64,000 bases of DNA from Alteribacter aurantiacus DSM 18675 (GTDB lineage Bacteria; Bacillota; Bacilli; Bacillales; Salisediminibacteriaceae). A program made the position numbers and the translations under genes. Under the pieces are notes generated by a model. That model ran no database searches, was not told where the DNA came from, and saw only the letters and a program-made list of their open reading frames with translations. Below are positions 44,082 to 51,438 of this stretch, piece by piece. The first letter of the stretch is position 1; the number at the start of each line of letters is the position of its first letter. Location of the stretch: assembly GCF_000429705.1 (NCBI RefSeq), contig NZ_KE386943.1, positions 124,001-188,000 on the forward strand. Direction: 5' to 3'.

Positions 44082-44918
44082 TTACGTGTCGCTATCTTCT
44101 ATGAAACTGGAGAAATGATACGCGGGCCACGGTCCTGTGACAGCGTAATCAAGACCGCTTTCTTTATCAACGGCTTCCTTTTTCTCGTCCTGTATCACTT
44201 GAACGAAGCGATCCGTATCGCTTTCATTGATCAGGTAAGCGCTATTCCAACACATCTCCTCAGGGCGACCGGTCACCTTTTGGTTCCAGTTCTTTTTCAC
44301 TTCTGATTGATCGGAAAATTGTAGAAGCTTTTCATGCAGGTTCTCGCACTGCTCTGCGATTTCTTTATCGGCTTGCTTTTCTACGAATTGGTCGAGCTTA
44401 CGTCTTTCGAAAAACTGCTTCCCTTTTGAAAGCTGTTCGATTTCTTGCTTTTTCTTTTCGATTTCAGGGCTGTGTTCCAGGACGCTTTGGGTAAACTTCT
44501 GTTTGTCTGCGTATATTTTGACGTTCCACTCGTTTTTTTGTTTAAGGGTTTGAAACAGTTCGGTGATTCGTTCGTTGTGTGTGTGAACGATCGACTCGAG
44601 ACTCTCTTTTGTTTCATAAATGGTACCGAATTTAAGCGGGATCATGGTGTAGGATTGGTGAAAGTGATTCATCATTTCGTGATGGTGAAAGGCTTTTTCT
44701 TGGAGCCAAGACATGTTTTCTACGTTCTTCTTCAGTTGGGTTTCGTCGAACTCGTCTTTTTTTACCCGGCAAATGATAGAGGTTATATCGCCATGCGATA
44801 TGTATTCGATTGGTGAGTCGGGATCGATGCCTGTCATGTCGGGTGTATCGGTTTGTTCATTGGTTGGGATAAAGGCGTAAAGGTAGAGTAGTTGGTCTGC
44901 TGCTACGTGCGTTTCCAT
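44082..44918 (-). CDS. gvpL: Gas vesicle protein GvpL (GvpF/L family)
   Basis: 278-aa GvpF/L family protein. LLYLYAFIPTNEQ opens the first domain, SYTMIPLKFGTIYETKESLE marks the centre and ESGLDYAVTGPWPAYHFSSF the C-terminus, the same signature as in GvpF. METHVAAD at 44918 is chosen as start, right after gvpG; the longer frame overlaps gvpG by about 100 nt. Thought to help GvpA assembly at the growing vesicle. Confidence 0.92.
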   Translation of the reverse strand: METHVAADQLLYLYAFIPTNEQTDTPDMTGIDPDSPIEYISHGDITSIICRVKKDEFDETQLKKNVENMSWLQEKAFHHHEMMNHFHQSYTMIPLKFGTIYETKESLESIVHTHNERITELFQTLKQKNEWNVKIYADKQKFTQSVLEHSPEIEKKKQEIEQLSKGKQFFERRKLDQFVEKQADKEIAEQCENLHEKLLQFSDQSEVKKNWNQKVTGRPEEMCWNSAYLINESDTDRFVQVIQDEKKEAVDKESGLDYAVTGPWPAYHFSSFIEDSDT

Positions 44919-44922
44919 GGGA

Positions 44923-45186
44923 TCACCGTCCTTCGTGTTCTTCAAGACTTTCCTTGAGGCGTTCTTGCTCAAGGGCTTTGGCAATTCTGTATCGCTTGAG
45001 GAGCTCTTCTTCTTGTTGTTCATAAGCTTCTTCTGAAATCTCTTCCATTTCGAGCATCATTTGCAAATGGATGAGCTTTTGCTGGATGTGCTCCAGGTCG
45101 TAAAGTTCTTTGTCCACTTCTTCTTTCACTTTCTTACCGACCATCACAAGGGTATCGATGGGCCAGGTGAAAAGCTTGAAGATCAT
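44923..45186 (-). CDS. gvpG: Gas vesicle protein GvpG
   Basis: 87-aa helical protein: MIFKLFTWPIDTLVMVGKKV then a coiled, charged region (KELYDLEHIQQKLIHLQMML ... ERLKESLEEHEGR). Start at 45186 overlaps the gvpF stop in ATGA, excluding the longer reading. GvpG is a minor accessory protein next to GvpF and GvpL. Confidence 0.93.
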   Translation of the reverse strand: MIFKLFTWPIDTLVMVGKKVKEEVDKELYDLEHIQQKLIHLQMMLEMEEISEEAYEQQEEELLKRYRIAKALEQERLKESLEEHEGR

Positions 45187-45941
45187 GAGGCATCTTCCGC
45201 TTTGATTTTCAGATTGATGAAGTTGTACGCGGGCCACGGGCCTGAATATTTGAAGTCGACGCGATCGCTCCACTCTTCGTGAAGGTCGTTTACGAGAGCA
45301 TCAAACTCTGCTTCTTTTTCTTTGTCGATTAAAAAAGCAGCGTTTAGCACCATTCGTTCACTAATCGATTCATTATTTTTGGCTGCGTCGGCAACTTCCG
45401 CGAGCGGTTGAAAAACGGCCTCATCAAACGTGATTTGCAACTGGGTCATGAAGTTACGCGCTGCTTCACCGAGTTTGATCCGGTCGTAGTAGCCTGCTTG
45501 AGCGTTCTTTCCTTGCACATTAGTCTGAAGCTTTTTCATCGCTGGTTCATTTTTAGCTACGTGTTCGATCCATTCTTTTTTGCCAACGAGCTTGAGTCCC
45601 ACTTCGATTTTTCCTCGAATGCGAGGGAAGATCTCGTTAAACTGCGGACTAAGCTTGCCAAGAAGAATCTCCACATCTTTTTTTGACTCGAGTACGTTAC
45701 CAAAACTCATGGGAATGATCGTGAACGTTTTCATTATTGTAGCTACCGTGTCCTGATGGGCTTTTAAGTTCTGCCTGCTCGGTTCATAAATATCGACCGG
45801 GGCATCTGCCACCACCATGGACAAGTTTTTGTATGGGATGGTGTACACGCGTCGGTGCTCTCCAGCAAGTTTCACTTTTTCAAAGGTCTTCGGTTCTGCG
45901 GTTTCAATTGCGCCGAATAAATATACTCCCTCTTTACTCAT
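45183..45941 (-). CDS. gvpF: Gas vesicle protein GvpF
   Basis: 252-aa GvpF/L family protein beginning MSKEGVYLFGAIET, with FTIIPMSFGNVLESKKDVEI, FLIDKEKEAEFDALVNDL and the C-terminal signature DFKYSGPWPAYNFINLKI. GvpF contacts the vesicle tip and the shell protein in studied systems. GGAGGGG ribosome site. Translationally coupled to gvpG. Confidence 0.94.
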   Translation of the reverse strand: MSKEGVYLFGAIETAEPKTFEKVKLAGEHRRVYTIPYKNLSMVVADAPVDIYEPSRQNLKAHQDTVATIMKTFTIIPMSFGNVLESKKDVEILLGKLSPQFNEIFPRIRGKIEVGLKLVGKKEWIEHVAKNEPAMKKLQTNVQGKNAQAGYYDRIKLGEAARNFMTQLQITFDEAVFQPLAEVADAAKNNESISERMVLNAAFLIDKEKEAEFDALVNDLHEEWSDRVDFKYSGPWPAYNFINLKIKAEDAS

Positions 45942-45956
45942 AGGTGTGTCCCCTCC

Positions 45957-47153
45957 TTACAGCTTCTTCAGTTCGTCTGCGATTTTTGTTGATGCTTCTT
46001 TTTTTCCTAAGCATCGTGCCACAGATGCTCCAAGTACGTCTTTACATAAGGAAATGAACGCGTCGTTGTCAGCTTTGATCTCAATGTTGTTTTGCTTGGC
46101 AATCTCGCCGATCATGACACTGCCTCGAAAGCTCGGGCCTTGAACTTCTTGTTTTTCACAGAGCTGACGAATGCTTTCGACGAGTTGAACGATCACTTTC
46201 GCCTCGTCTTCTTTAATTCCCGATCGTTCTTGAACCATTTTGATTTCCGTTTCCGTCGATCCTCTGTTCAATTCGAGAGTAATGAGTCGGTCTCGAAGGG
46301 CATCTTGGGACTGGAACACGCCAGCATATTCTTCTGGATTGCTCGTGAAGATCATCTTGAAATTCGGATGGGCACGAACAAACGCGTCTTTTTGCTTGGA
46401 TCCGTATAAAGGAAGAATGCCCTCTTCAAGTAACGAGAGAAGAAGGTTGTTCGTCTCCGGTTTTGAGCGGGTGAACTCGTCGTAAATCACGGTGTAGCCG
46501 TTCTTCACCGCTTTGACAAGGTGGCCTTCATTCCAATTCTCGTTTACTCGTTCTTCATGTTTGTAAACGGATCGGATAAAGTTATCGACTGACTTGGATG
46601 ATGTAAAGCCGCTCGATCCACCGATGAGGTCGACGTTGTTCATTTCATGATTTCCTTGGAGAAAAAGAACGGGTTCTTCGTATTGGCTTGCAAGATAGAG
46701 AGCCAATGATGTTTTACCTACCCCGGCAGGTCCCGTGAAATGAACCGGGTATCCGGCTTTTAGGTATTGTTTTGAGCGCTCCACAAGGCTTTCAATGTCA
46801 GATGTGACAACGAAATTGTCCAAGTCGATGTTTTGTTTTTTCTTTGAGGGCTCTGTGTTTTCTTCGTGCTGGTCTTTGTTATTTTGGGTCTTATCTTTGT
46901 TATCTTTGGTTTGGTCTTTGTTGTTGTTATGGGAATTTCCTTTGTTTTCTTTGGATTGAGGTTCGTTAGTTTTTTGGGATTTTTCCTCGCCTTTAGGCTC
47001 GTTTGATTGGTTGTTTTTCGTGCTGGATTCTTTTTTGGTCGTTTGTTTACTGGAAGGTTGTTTTTTGGCGGGTGCCGATTGTTGTTTTTTCGGTTCAGTC
47101 TTTTGGTCTTTTTCTTTGTCAGAGTCTTTGTTCATGAGCTTTTTTAAGACCAT
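45957..47153 (-). CDS. gvpN: Gas vesicle MoxR-type ATPase GvpN with a long low-complexity N-terminus
   Basis: 398-aa AAA+ ATPase needed for full vesicle growth. Walker A is FTGPAGVGKTSLALYL (residues 139-154), Walker B GYTVIYDEFTRSKPETNNLL, sensor FKMIFTSNPEEYAGVFQSQD, and DALRDRLITLELNRG the arginine region. Residues 8-108 are an unusual K/N/Q/E/S-rich, certainly disordered extension (for example KENKGNSHNNNKDQTKDNKD). The start at 47153 is supported by GGGAGG 9 nt upstream, so the extension is translated. The ATPase core has normal size. Confidence 0.95.
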   Translation of the reverse strand: MVLKKLMNKDSDKEKDQKTEPKKQQSAPAKKQPSSKQTTKKESSTKNNQSNEPKGEEKSQKTNEPQSKENKGNSHNNNKDQTKDNKDKTQNNKDQHEENTEPSKKKQNIDLDNFVVTSDIESLVERSKQYLKAGYPVHFTGPAGVGKTSLALYLASQYEEPVLFLQGNHEMNNVDLIGGSSGFTSSKSVDNFIRSVYKHEERVNENWNEGHLVKAVKNGYTVIYDEFTRSKPETNNLLLSLLEEGILPLYGSKQKDAFVRAHPNFKMIFTSNPEEYAGVFQSQDALRDRLITLELNRGSTETEIKMVQERSGIKEDEAKVIVQLVESIRQLCEKQEVQGPSFRGSVMIGEIAKQNNIEIKADNDAFISLCKDVLGASVARCLGKKEASTKIADELKKL

Positions 47154-47159
47154 GTTGGA

Positions 47160-47432
47160 CTACCTCCCTTCGCTGGCTTCAAGTGTAGCGCCGCGATTTC
47201 TCAAGCTCTTACGGTGGAAAGATACAACTTCCATGTCCTCGTTGACTCGGCATTGATAGACGCCAAGAAGCTGATCGCGTCCGTACTTTTTCATGTACTC
47301 TTTTTCCTCGATGACCTCGACTTCTACTTCCCATGCCTTTTCTTCTGTGACGATAGAGGTGACTCGGTAAACGGGATAGACGTGTTCTTGGAAGAAGTCT
47401 TTTACTGTGTTGATGACTTGTTCTATTTTCAT
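47160..47432 (-). CDS. gvpR: Gas vesicle protein of the GvpO family (GvpR position)
   Basis: 90-aa protein with the GvpO core VYPVYRVTSIVTEEKAWEVE and YGRDQLLGVYQCRVNEDMEV. In B. megaterium the gene between gvpB and gvpN is gvpR, whose product is GvpO-like. Start at ATG 47432 after AAAGGGTG. Ends 6 nt before gvpN. Confidence 0.88.
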   Translation of the reverse strand: MKIEQVINTVKDFFQEHVYPVYRVTSIVTEEKAWEVEVEVIEEKEYMKKYGRDQLLGVYQCRVNEDMEVVSFHRKSLRNRGATLEASEGR

Positions 47433-47483
47433 GGATTCACACACCCTTTGATCAATTAGTCGTTTTCACGCCAACAGAAAGTG

Positions 47484-47523
47484 GACTCATAAGGGATGGA
47501 TTTCCCCTTATGAGTCACATTTT
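47484..47523 (-). terminator. Hairpin after the major gas vesicle protein gene
   Basis: Perfect 12-bp inverted repeat (47484-47495 with 47505-47516, GACTCATAAGGG arm) lies between gvpB and gvpR. No long T-run follows in the direction of transcription. It likely stabilises or partly terminates the message so the shell protein is made in excess. Confidence 0.65.
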
Positions 47524-47531
47524 GTTATGTG

Positions 47532-47792
47532 TTAGGCAAAATTTAGTCTGCTGTTTTCTCCTTCTTCGGATCCGTCCAATTCGCCTTGAACTTCATCTCG
47601 AAGTAGGCCAACTGCTTCAGCGTATCGAAGCCAAGTGTCCACACTGGCGATTACGACTCTCGCTTCAACGGTAATGAGCTCGATCCCAACAAGGGACACA
47701 CGGGCGTATAGGTCAATGACGACTCCTTTATCTAAAATACGGTCAATCACTTCTGCCAAACTTGATGAATCGGTACTTTTTTGAATAGCCAT
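47532..47792 (-). CDS. gvpB: Major gas vesicle shell protein GvpA/GvpB
   Basis: 86-aa amyloid-like rib protein that forms the vesicle wall: SSLAEVIDRILDKGVVIDLY, then ARVSLVGIELITVEARVVIA and SVDTWLRYAEAVGLL. ATG at 47792 with AAAGGAG 11 nt upstream; the upstream in-frame start is not needed. Only one full gvpA-type gene is seen, placed after gvpQ as gvpB is in B. megaterium; the first gvpA upstream of gvpP is missing. The C-terminal tail (DGSEEGENSRLNFA) is acidic. Confidence 0.96.
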   Translation of the reverse strand: MAIQKSTDSSSLAEVIDRILDKGVVIDLYARVSLVGIELITVEARVVIASVDTWLRYAEAVGLLRDEVQGELDGSEEGENSRLNFA

Positions 47793-47807
47793 GAGTTGCA
47801 CGCTCCT

Positions 47808-48353
47808 TTAAGGTTTTTTGATGCTACTCGCATTTTTGATATCCGTGACTTTTTTGAGATCTGACGGTGTTTTCACGTCACTCAACTTCTTGATTCCATC
47901 GCTATCGTCATCAGAATCGTTACTGCTGCCGCTTAATTCGTTATCTTTGATTTCCTCTTTCGCGTCTTCGCCCTTGGATTTGATACGACGTTTTGCTACT
48001 TTGAGGTTTTCTTGGGCTTTTTCACCGGTTTCTTTAAGCTTTTCTCCGGCTTCTTCTACGTTTTCTTTGACTTTTTCTTTGGACTTTCGTACCTTTTCAA
48101 ACATGTTGTAGAATTTCTTTCCTATATACGTTGCTGCAGCTGCGTTTTTGGCTTTTGGATGATCGTCTGCGAAGTCTTTTGCGGCATCTTTGGCTTCTTC
48201 TTTTGTTTCTTTCTTTGCCCGTTTCAAGGTCCCTTTTACTTTGGTGCGGACGTTACTGTTAAGTAGTGATAAACCGCCGGCTAGAACGGTGATCCCGCCA
48301 GCGGCGATAAGGGCTGATTTGGTGTTTGATGATTGACTTGTTTTTTTATCCAT
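47808..48353 (-). CDS. gvpQ: Gas vesicle protein GvpQ
   Basis: 181-aa protein starting at ATG 48353 (MDKKTSQSSNTK) after GGAGCGG. One hydrophobic segment (SALIAAGGITVLAGGLSLL) is followed by a long, lysine/glutamate-rich helical region and the TYIGKKFYNMFEKVRKSKEK stretch. The C-terminus is serine/aspartate-rich. By order it is GvpQ of B. megaterium. A role in vesicle formation is not well defined in the family. Confidence 0.85.
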   Translation of the reverse strand: MDKKTSQSSNTKSALIAAGGITVLAGGLSLLNSNVRTKVKGTLKRAKKETKEEAKDAAKDFADDHPKAKNAAAATYIGKKFYNMFEKVRKSKEKVKENVEEAGEKLKETGEKAQENLKVAKRRIKSKGEDAKEEIKDNELSGSSNDSDDDSDGIKKLSDVKTPSDLKKVTDIKNASSIKKP

Positions 48354-48410
48354 AGCAGCCGCTCCTTTTCTTGACCTTATTCCTGCTATTAGGGGATATT
48401 TGTGTATCAA

Positions 48411-48443
48411 AAAAGAGGGTGCCTTCGCACCATCTCTTTTTTC
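48411..48443 (-). terminator. Hairpin between gvpP and gvpQ
   Basis: On the minus strand AAAAAAGAGATGGTGC and GCACCCTCTTTTTT form a stem with a GAAG loop and T6 end, 10 nt after the gvpP stop. It could partly end transcription after gvpP. Confidence 0.7.
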
Positions 48444-48452
48444 ACAGTTGTG

Positions 48453-48956
48453 CTAGTCTTTTTTATCTTCGTCGTTATCGGTATCTTCGTTTTCTTCGTT
48501 TTCTTCGTTTGTTTCCTCTTCGTTCTCTTCTGTTTCTTCGTCCGTTGCTTCTTCGGTGGACTCGTTTTCTTCGTCTGTTTCTTCAGTGGAGCCTTCTTCT
48601 AATGTAGCGGCGACGTTGTCAGCGGATTCTCTGAGGGAGTCGGCGATTTCTTCTTGTTTTTCAGCGCGCCAGTTGCCTACTTTTTCTTTGAGTTTGGATA
48701 CGGATTCAGTGGACGAGTCTTTGAGTCCTTGGATCGTGTCCTTGCTCTTTTGTGTTGTGCTTTCATAGCCTGTTGCGATGTCGCCTCGAAGGTCCTTCCC
48801 GCTCTTAGGGGTTGTGAGGATCGCGGCGGCTGAACCGATGGCGGCTCCTACTAGAGCGCCTGTGAGGAATGTCTTCTTACTTCCACCTTTTGGCTGATCT
48901 ACCTGCGGCTCGTTTGATTGTGGCTGTTCGTTTGATTGCGGTTGTTCTGTAGACAT
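48453..48956 (-). CDS. gvpP: Gas vesicle protein GvpP (YtxH-like)
   Basis: 167-aa protein with a hydrophobic YtxH-type segment (KTFLTGALVGAAIGSAAAIL, about residues 28-47) followed by TTPKSGKDLRGDIATGY, then a helical region and an extremely acidic tail (residues 120-167, nearly all E, D, T and N). The first gene of the operon, with AGGAGG before ATG and a sigma-B-like promoter. N-terminal QPQSNEQPQSNEP is a short tandem repeat. Confidence 0.88.
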   Translation of the reverse strand: MSTEQPQSNEQPQSNEPQVDQPKGGSKKTFLTGALVGAAIGSAAAILTTPKSGKDLRGDIATGYESTTQKSKDTIQGLKDSSTESVSKLKEKVGNWRAEKQEEIADSLRESADNVAATLEEGSTEETDEENESTEEATDEETEENEEETNEENEENEDTDNDEDKKD

Positions 48957-48993
48957 GTTGAATTCCTCCTTGAAATTGGTTTCTTTACGAGCT

Positions 48994-49018
48994 ATACCCT
49001 TTTGTGAAACCTCAAAAC
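48994..49018 (-). promoter_or_regulatory. Sigma-B-like promoter of the gas vesicle operon
   Basis: Minus-strand GTTTTG (49013-49018) and GGGTAT (48994-48999) with a 13-nt spacer, matching sigma-B consensus GTTTAA-N13-GGGTAT except for two -35 bases. The leader to gvpP would be about 30 nt. Confidence 0.6.
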
Positions 49019-49207
49019 GACTTTGTTAAGAAATGGTTAAAAAGTAGGTAATACTTGTGGTTTATTATGCTAATCGTCCATGATTTACCACCGAAAAGGA
49101 CGGTTTCTTACCTATTAAAATGATTTGAGTTTTATGAAAGAGGGAAATAGGCTTCATAGCAAGAATGATAATGTATGGATGTAAATTCGGATTAGGGGTG
49201 ACAAGTC

Positions 49208-49750
49208 ATGGTTGAGTTTTGGAAGATTAGCGAGTTTGCGAAAGAGTTGGAGAAGCATTCAAGTACCGTTAGTAATTGGTTCAGTAAGCTCGAGGAGAAG
49301 CAGCTTCATTATGTAAATCGTGCGGACGAGGAGCGGATTTTCGACGAGTTTGATCTGGAGATTGCCCGAGTGATCAAGGCAAAACGTGAGGAGAACAAGT
49401 CATTGGATGAGATTTTTCAGGAACTTGACGAGTCGTATGAGTTGCGTCCGTTTCCGGTGGGCGGTGCCGTTGTTGATATGAGTGCGCTCCGGGCGGAATT
49501 GATGGAGGAGCTTGCGGCCACAGCTGAGCAGGACCGCGTGAAGGATGCGGCGTTGCGACGTGAAGTGGAACGTGCCCTACAGGAGGAGTCGCTCAAGGAG
49601 TGGTCGTGTTTGCCCAAGGAGTCGCGGTTGAAGCGCGGGCGACTGTTTTTGAAGGTGGAGGATACGGAGAAGCGGGATCGATTTGTGGAGTTGTACACAG
49701 ATCGACGGTTTGAGGAGAAGTTTCGTGAGGTGATGGGTGAAAGGGAATGA
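49208..49750 (+). CDS. MerR-like helix-turn-helix protein, divergent from the gas vesicle operon
   Basis: 180-aa protein. The N-terminal FWKISEFAKELEKHSSTVSN (residues 4-23) reads as a MerR-type winged helix that recognises DNA, followed by HYVNRADEERIFDEFDLEIA and a long helical, charged region; similar small proteins are annotated as MerR/RacA-like or DUF3967. A poorly conserved 80-residue C-terminus contains LKEWSCLPKESRLKRGRLFL. It is transcribed away from gvpP and towards the repeat array at 49850, and could regulate the gas vesicle operon. This is inference from position only. Confidence 0.7.
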   Translation: MVEFWKISEFAKELEKHSSTVSNWFSKLEEKQLHYVNRADEERIFDEFDLEIARVIKAKREENKSLDEIFQELDESYELRPFPVGGAVVDMSALRAELMEELAATAEQDRVKDAALRREVERALQEESLKEWSCLPKESRLKRGRLFLKVEDTEKRDRFVELYTDRRFEEKFREVMGERE

Positions 49751-49849
49751 GAACATTCGGGCATTATCTTTTCAATTTCATAGGTTAGTAGGAGAAAGTC
49801 GGGGTTGAGGTTGTGGCCCCGGTTTTTTTGTGTGGGTTTTGGGGTGGGG

Positions 49850-50300
49850 GGCTACGGAGGGCGGCGGTGGATTTACGGGTTGGAGATCTTTTTTCTACAG
49901 AACGATGTTTTTATTTACGGGTTCGTGTCTCTGATTCCCGGGTTCCTACTGCTTTTTTACGACTTCACCGCTCCTATTTACGGGTTGGCTTAAATTTCCT
50001 CCTCGCTCATACCCACACCCCTAGCTTGGGGGTTTTTACGGGTTGAGGGTCTTTTTTCTACGGTACGGTGTTTTCATTTACGAGTTCTTCTCTCTGATTC
50101 CCGGGTTCCTTCTGCTTTTTTACGACTTCACCGCTCCTATTTACGGGTTGGCTTAAATTTCCTCCTCGCTCATACCCACACCCCTAGTTAGGGGGTTTTT
50201 ACGGGTTGAGGGTCTTTTTTCTACGGTACGGTGTTTTTATTTACGAGTTCGTCGCTCTGAATCCCGGGTTCCTACTCCCTATTTACGGGTTAGCTCAAAT
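49850..50300 (+). repeat. NERD-associated 21-bp repeat array, left block (18 units)
   Basis: Degenerate units built on ATTTACGGGTT plus about 10 variable bases start at 49850, 49871, 49893, 49913, 49934, 49955, 49976, then 50034, 50056, 50076, 50097, 50118, 50139, then 50197, 50219, 50239, 50260 and 50281. Steps are 20-22 nt, almost always 21. Six units (A-F) plus a 58-bp spacer form a higher-order repeat of exactly 163 bp. The last block lacks unit E, a clean 21-bp deletion. Spacers end in CCCCTA-N2-TAGGGG-like palindromes before TTTTTACGGG. The first unit on the gene side contains the likely true stop codon of the NERD gene. Confidence 0.85.
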
Positions 50301-50435
50301 TTCCATCAGCCCCACTTACTATTCTCACCTTCTTTGGTTTCACCTTATATTGATCTAAAGCCAGATGGCCTAAATGATACCTCTTTCCCTTGGTCCTTCC
50401 TTCTGCAGGTAGTTTGAGATTCTCAAAGATTGAAC

Positions 50436-51338
50436 CTACATGTCTGGCATTGGATATACCCCAAAAAAATCTCTAAATTCGCTGTTCTTAATGGTTGGGG
50501 AAACTAGTAAAGAGAACTCTTGCAGTGCTTTTAATAGCTCTTCTCTTTCATTTGTACGTCTAGAGCACCTCTTACAATACCAGCTTTTCTTTTCTCTAAG
50601 CATGGGTAGGGTGAGGCACTTTGGACAAAGAAGCCCTTTCTTTACTTGGTCGAGATGGAGGTTATATTTTTGTAGAACGTTTGGGGATTTTTCTTTGTGG
50701 CTTGATAAGAGAGTGAAATCGAGGTTGGAGAGTTCGTGTGATTTGAGAACGGTATGGGAGTATTTCCGCTCTATTTCTGAGATAGAGAAGTCGAGGAATG
50801 AGCTCCTTATGATTCGATTGCATTCTGGAAACCCGTTACTAAACTTTAATTCTGGGCTGCGATGTGTCATTACGACTAGATGCTCTACTGGAATTTGATC
50901 ATATCCTTTTTTGTTTAGCCAATCCTTTAAGTGATTTGCTTGTCTTTTTACTTGTAGTAATGGACAGTCATGCATCTCAACTGAATGATCTTGGAACGTT
51001 TGCTTGAGCTGATTTGTTTCGTGGTTAAATTCAAGCATGACTCCTCCTAAATACTTGATTTCAATGATAAGGATAAACTTTGGTGTTAGGGTAAGGGTGT
51101 CGATTTGGAAAGCTGATTCCGGAGTGAGTAGGCGGAGGTGGTGGTAGATCAGATTGTGATTTGAACGGGCTGCCACATTTAAATAATAATCGATCGATTG
51201 TTCTCCTTTATAACCTGATTCCGCCCGACCAAGATCCTTTTCAAAATATTTGTATGTGGGGTATTGTTGTGGGAATCGCGGGGCTAGTGCTCGGAGAGTG
51301 AGAAGCTCAAGGGAGGGTTTGCGAGGCTTTCTTATCAC
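50436..51338 (-). CDS. NERD-domain nuclease-like protein with zinc ribbon, embedded in a repeat array (3' frameshift)
   Basis: Predicted PD-(D/E)XK-type nuclease-related protein. Numbered from the ATG nine bases upstream of the GTG 51338 start: catalytic-type residues D83 (FQIDTLTLTP) and E96-x-K98 (LIIEIKYLGG), a zinc ribbon with C241-x2-C244 and C258-x2-C261 (CPKCLTLPM, WYCKRC). GTG start fits AAAGG at 9-nt spacing. The frame stops at 50436, but after a T7-G4 run near 50465 the +1 frame continues as GISNARHVGSIFENLKLP then EGRTKGKRYHLGHLALDQY to a stop at 50290, matching the C-terminus of the paralogue at 62659-63640. One base is probably missing; the intact protein would have about 350 residues. 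Both flanks are 21-bp repeats. Confidence 0.85.
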   Translation of the reverse strand: MIRKPRKPSLELLTLRALAPRFPQQYPTYKYFEKDLGRAESGYKGEQSIDYYLNVAARSNHNLIYHHLRLLTPESAFQIDTLTLTPKFILIIEIKYLGGVMLEFNHETNQLKQTFQDHSVEMHDCPLLQVKRQANHLKDWLNKKGYDQIPVEHLVVMTHRSPELKFSNGFPECNRIIRSSFLDFSISEIERKYSHTVLKSHELSNLDFTLLSSHKEKSPNVLQKYNLHLDQVKKGLLCPKCLTLPMLREKKSWYCKRCSRRTNEREELLKALQEFSLLVSPTIKNSEFRDFFGVYPMPDM

Positions 51339-51398
51339 ATGCATCATCCTTTCTGTGTTTAAAAACTATGATTCGACACAGTCTTGGATAATCCTCTA

Positions 51399-51427
51399 AT
51401 TATATTGAAAGATATCAGCAAGGTGAA
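51399..51427 (-). promoter_or_regulatory. Promoter of the NERD gene
   Basis: Minus-strand TTCACC (51422-51427) and a perfect TATAAT (51399-51404) with 17-nt spacing. The -35 box ends only 12 bp from the first unit of the right repeat block, so proteins bound to the array could touch the polymerase. Confidence 0.6.
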
Positions 51428-51438
51428 GGAAGGGGTTT

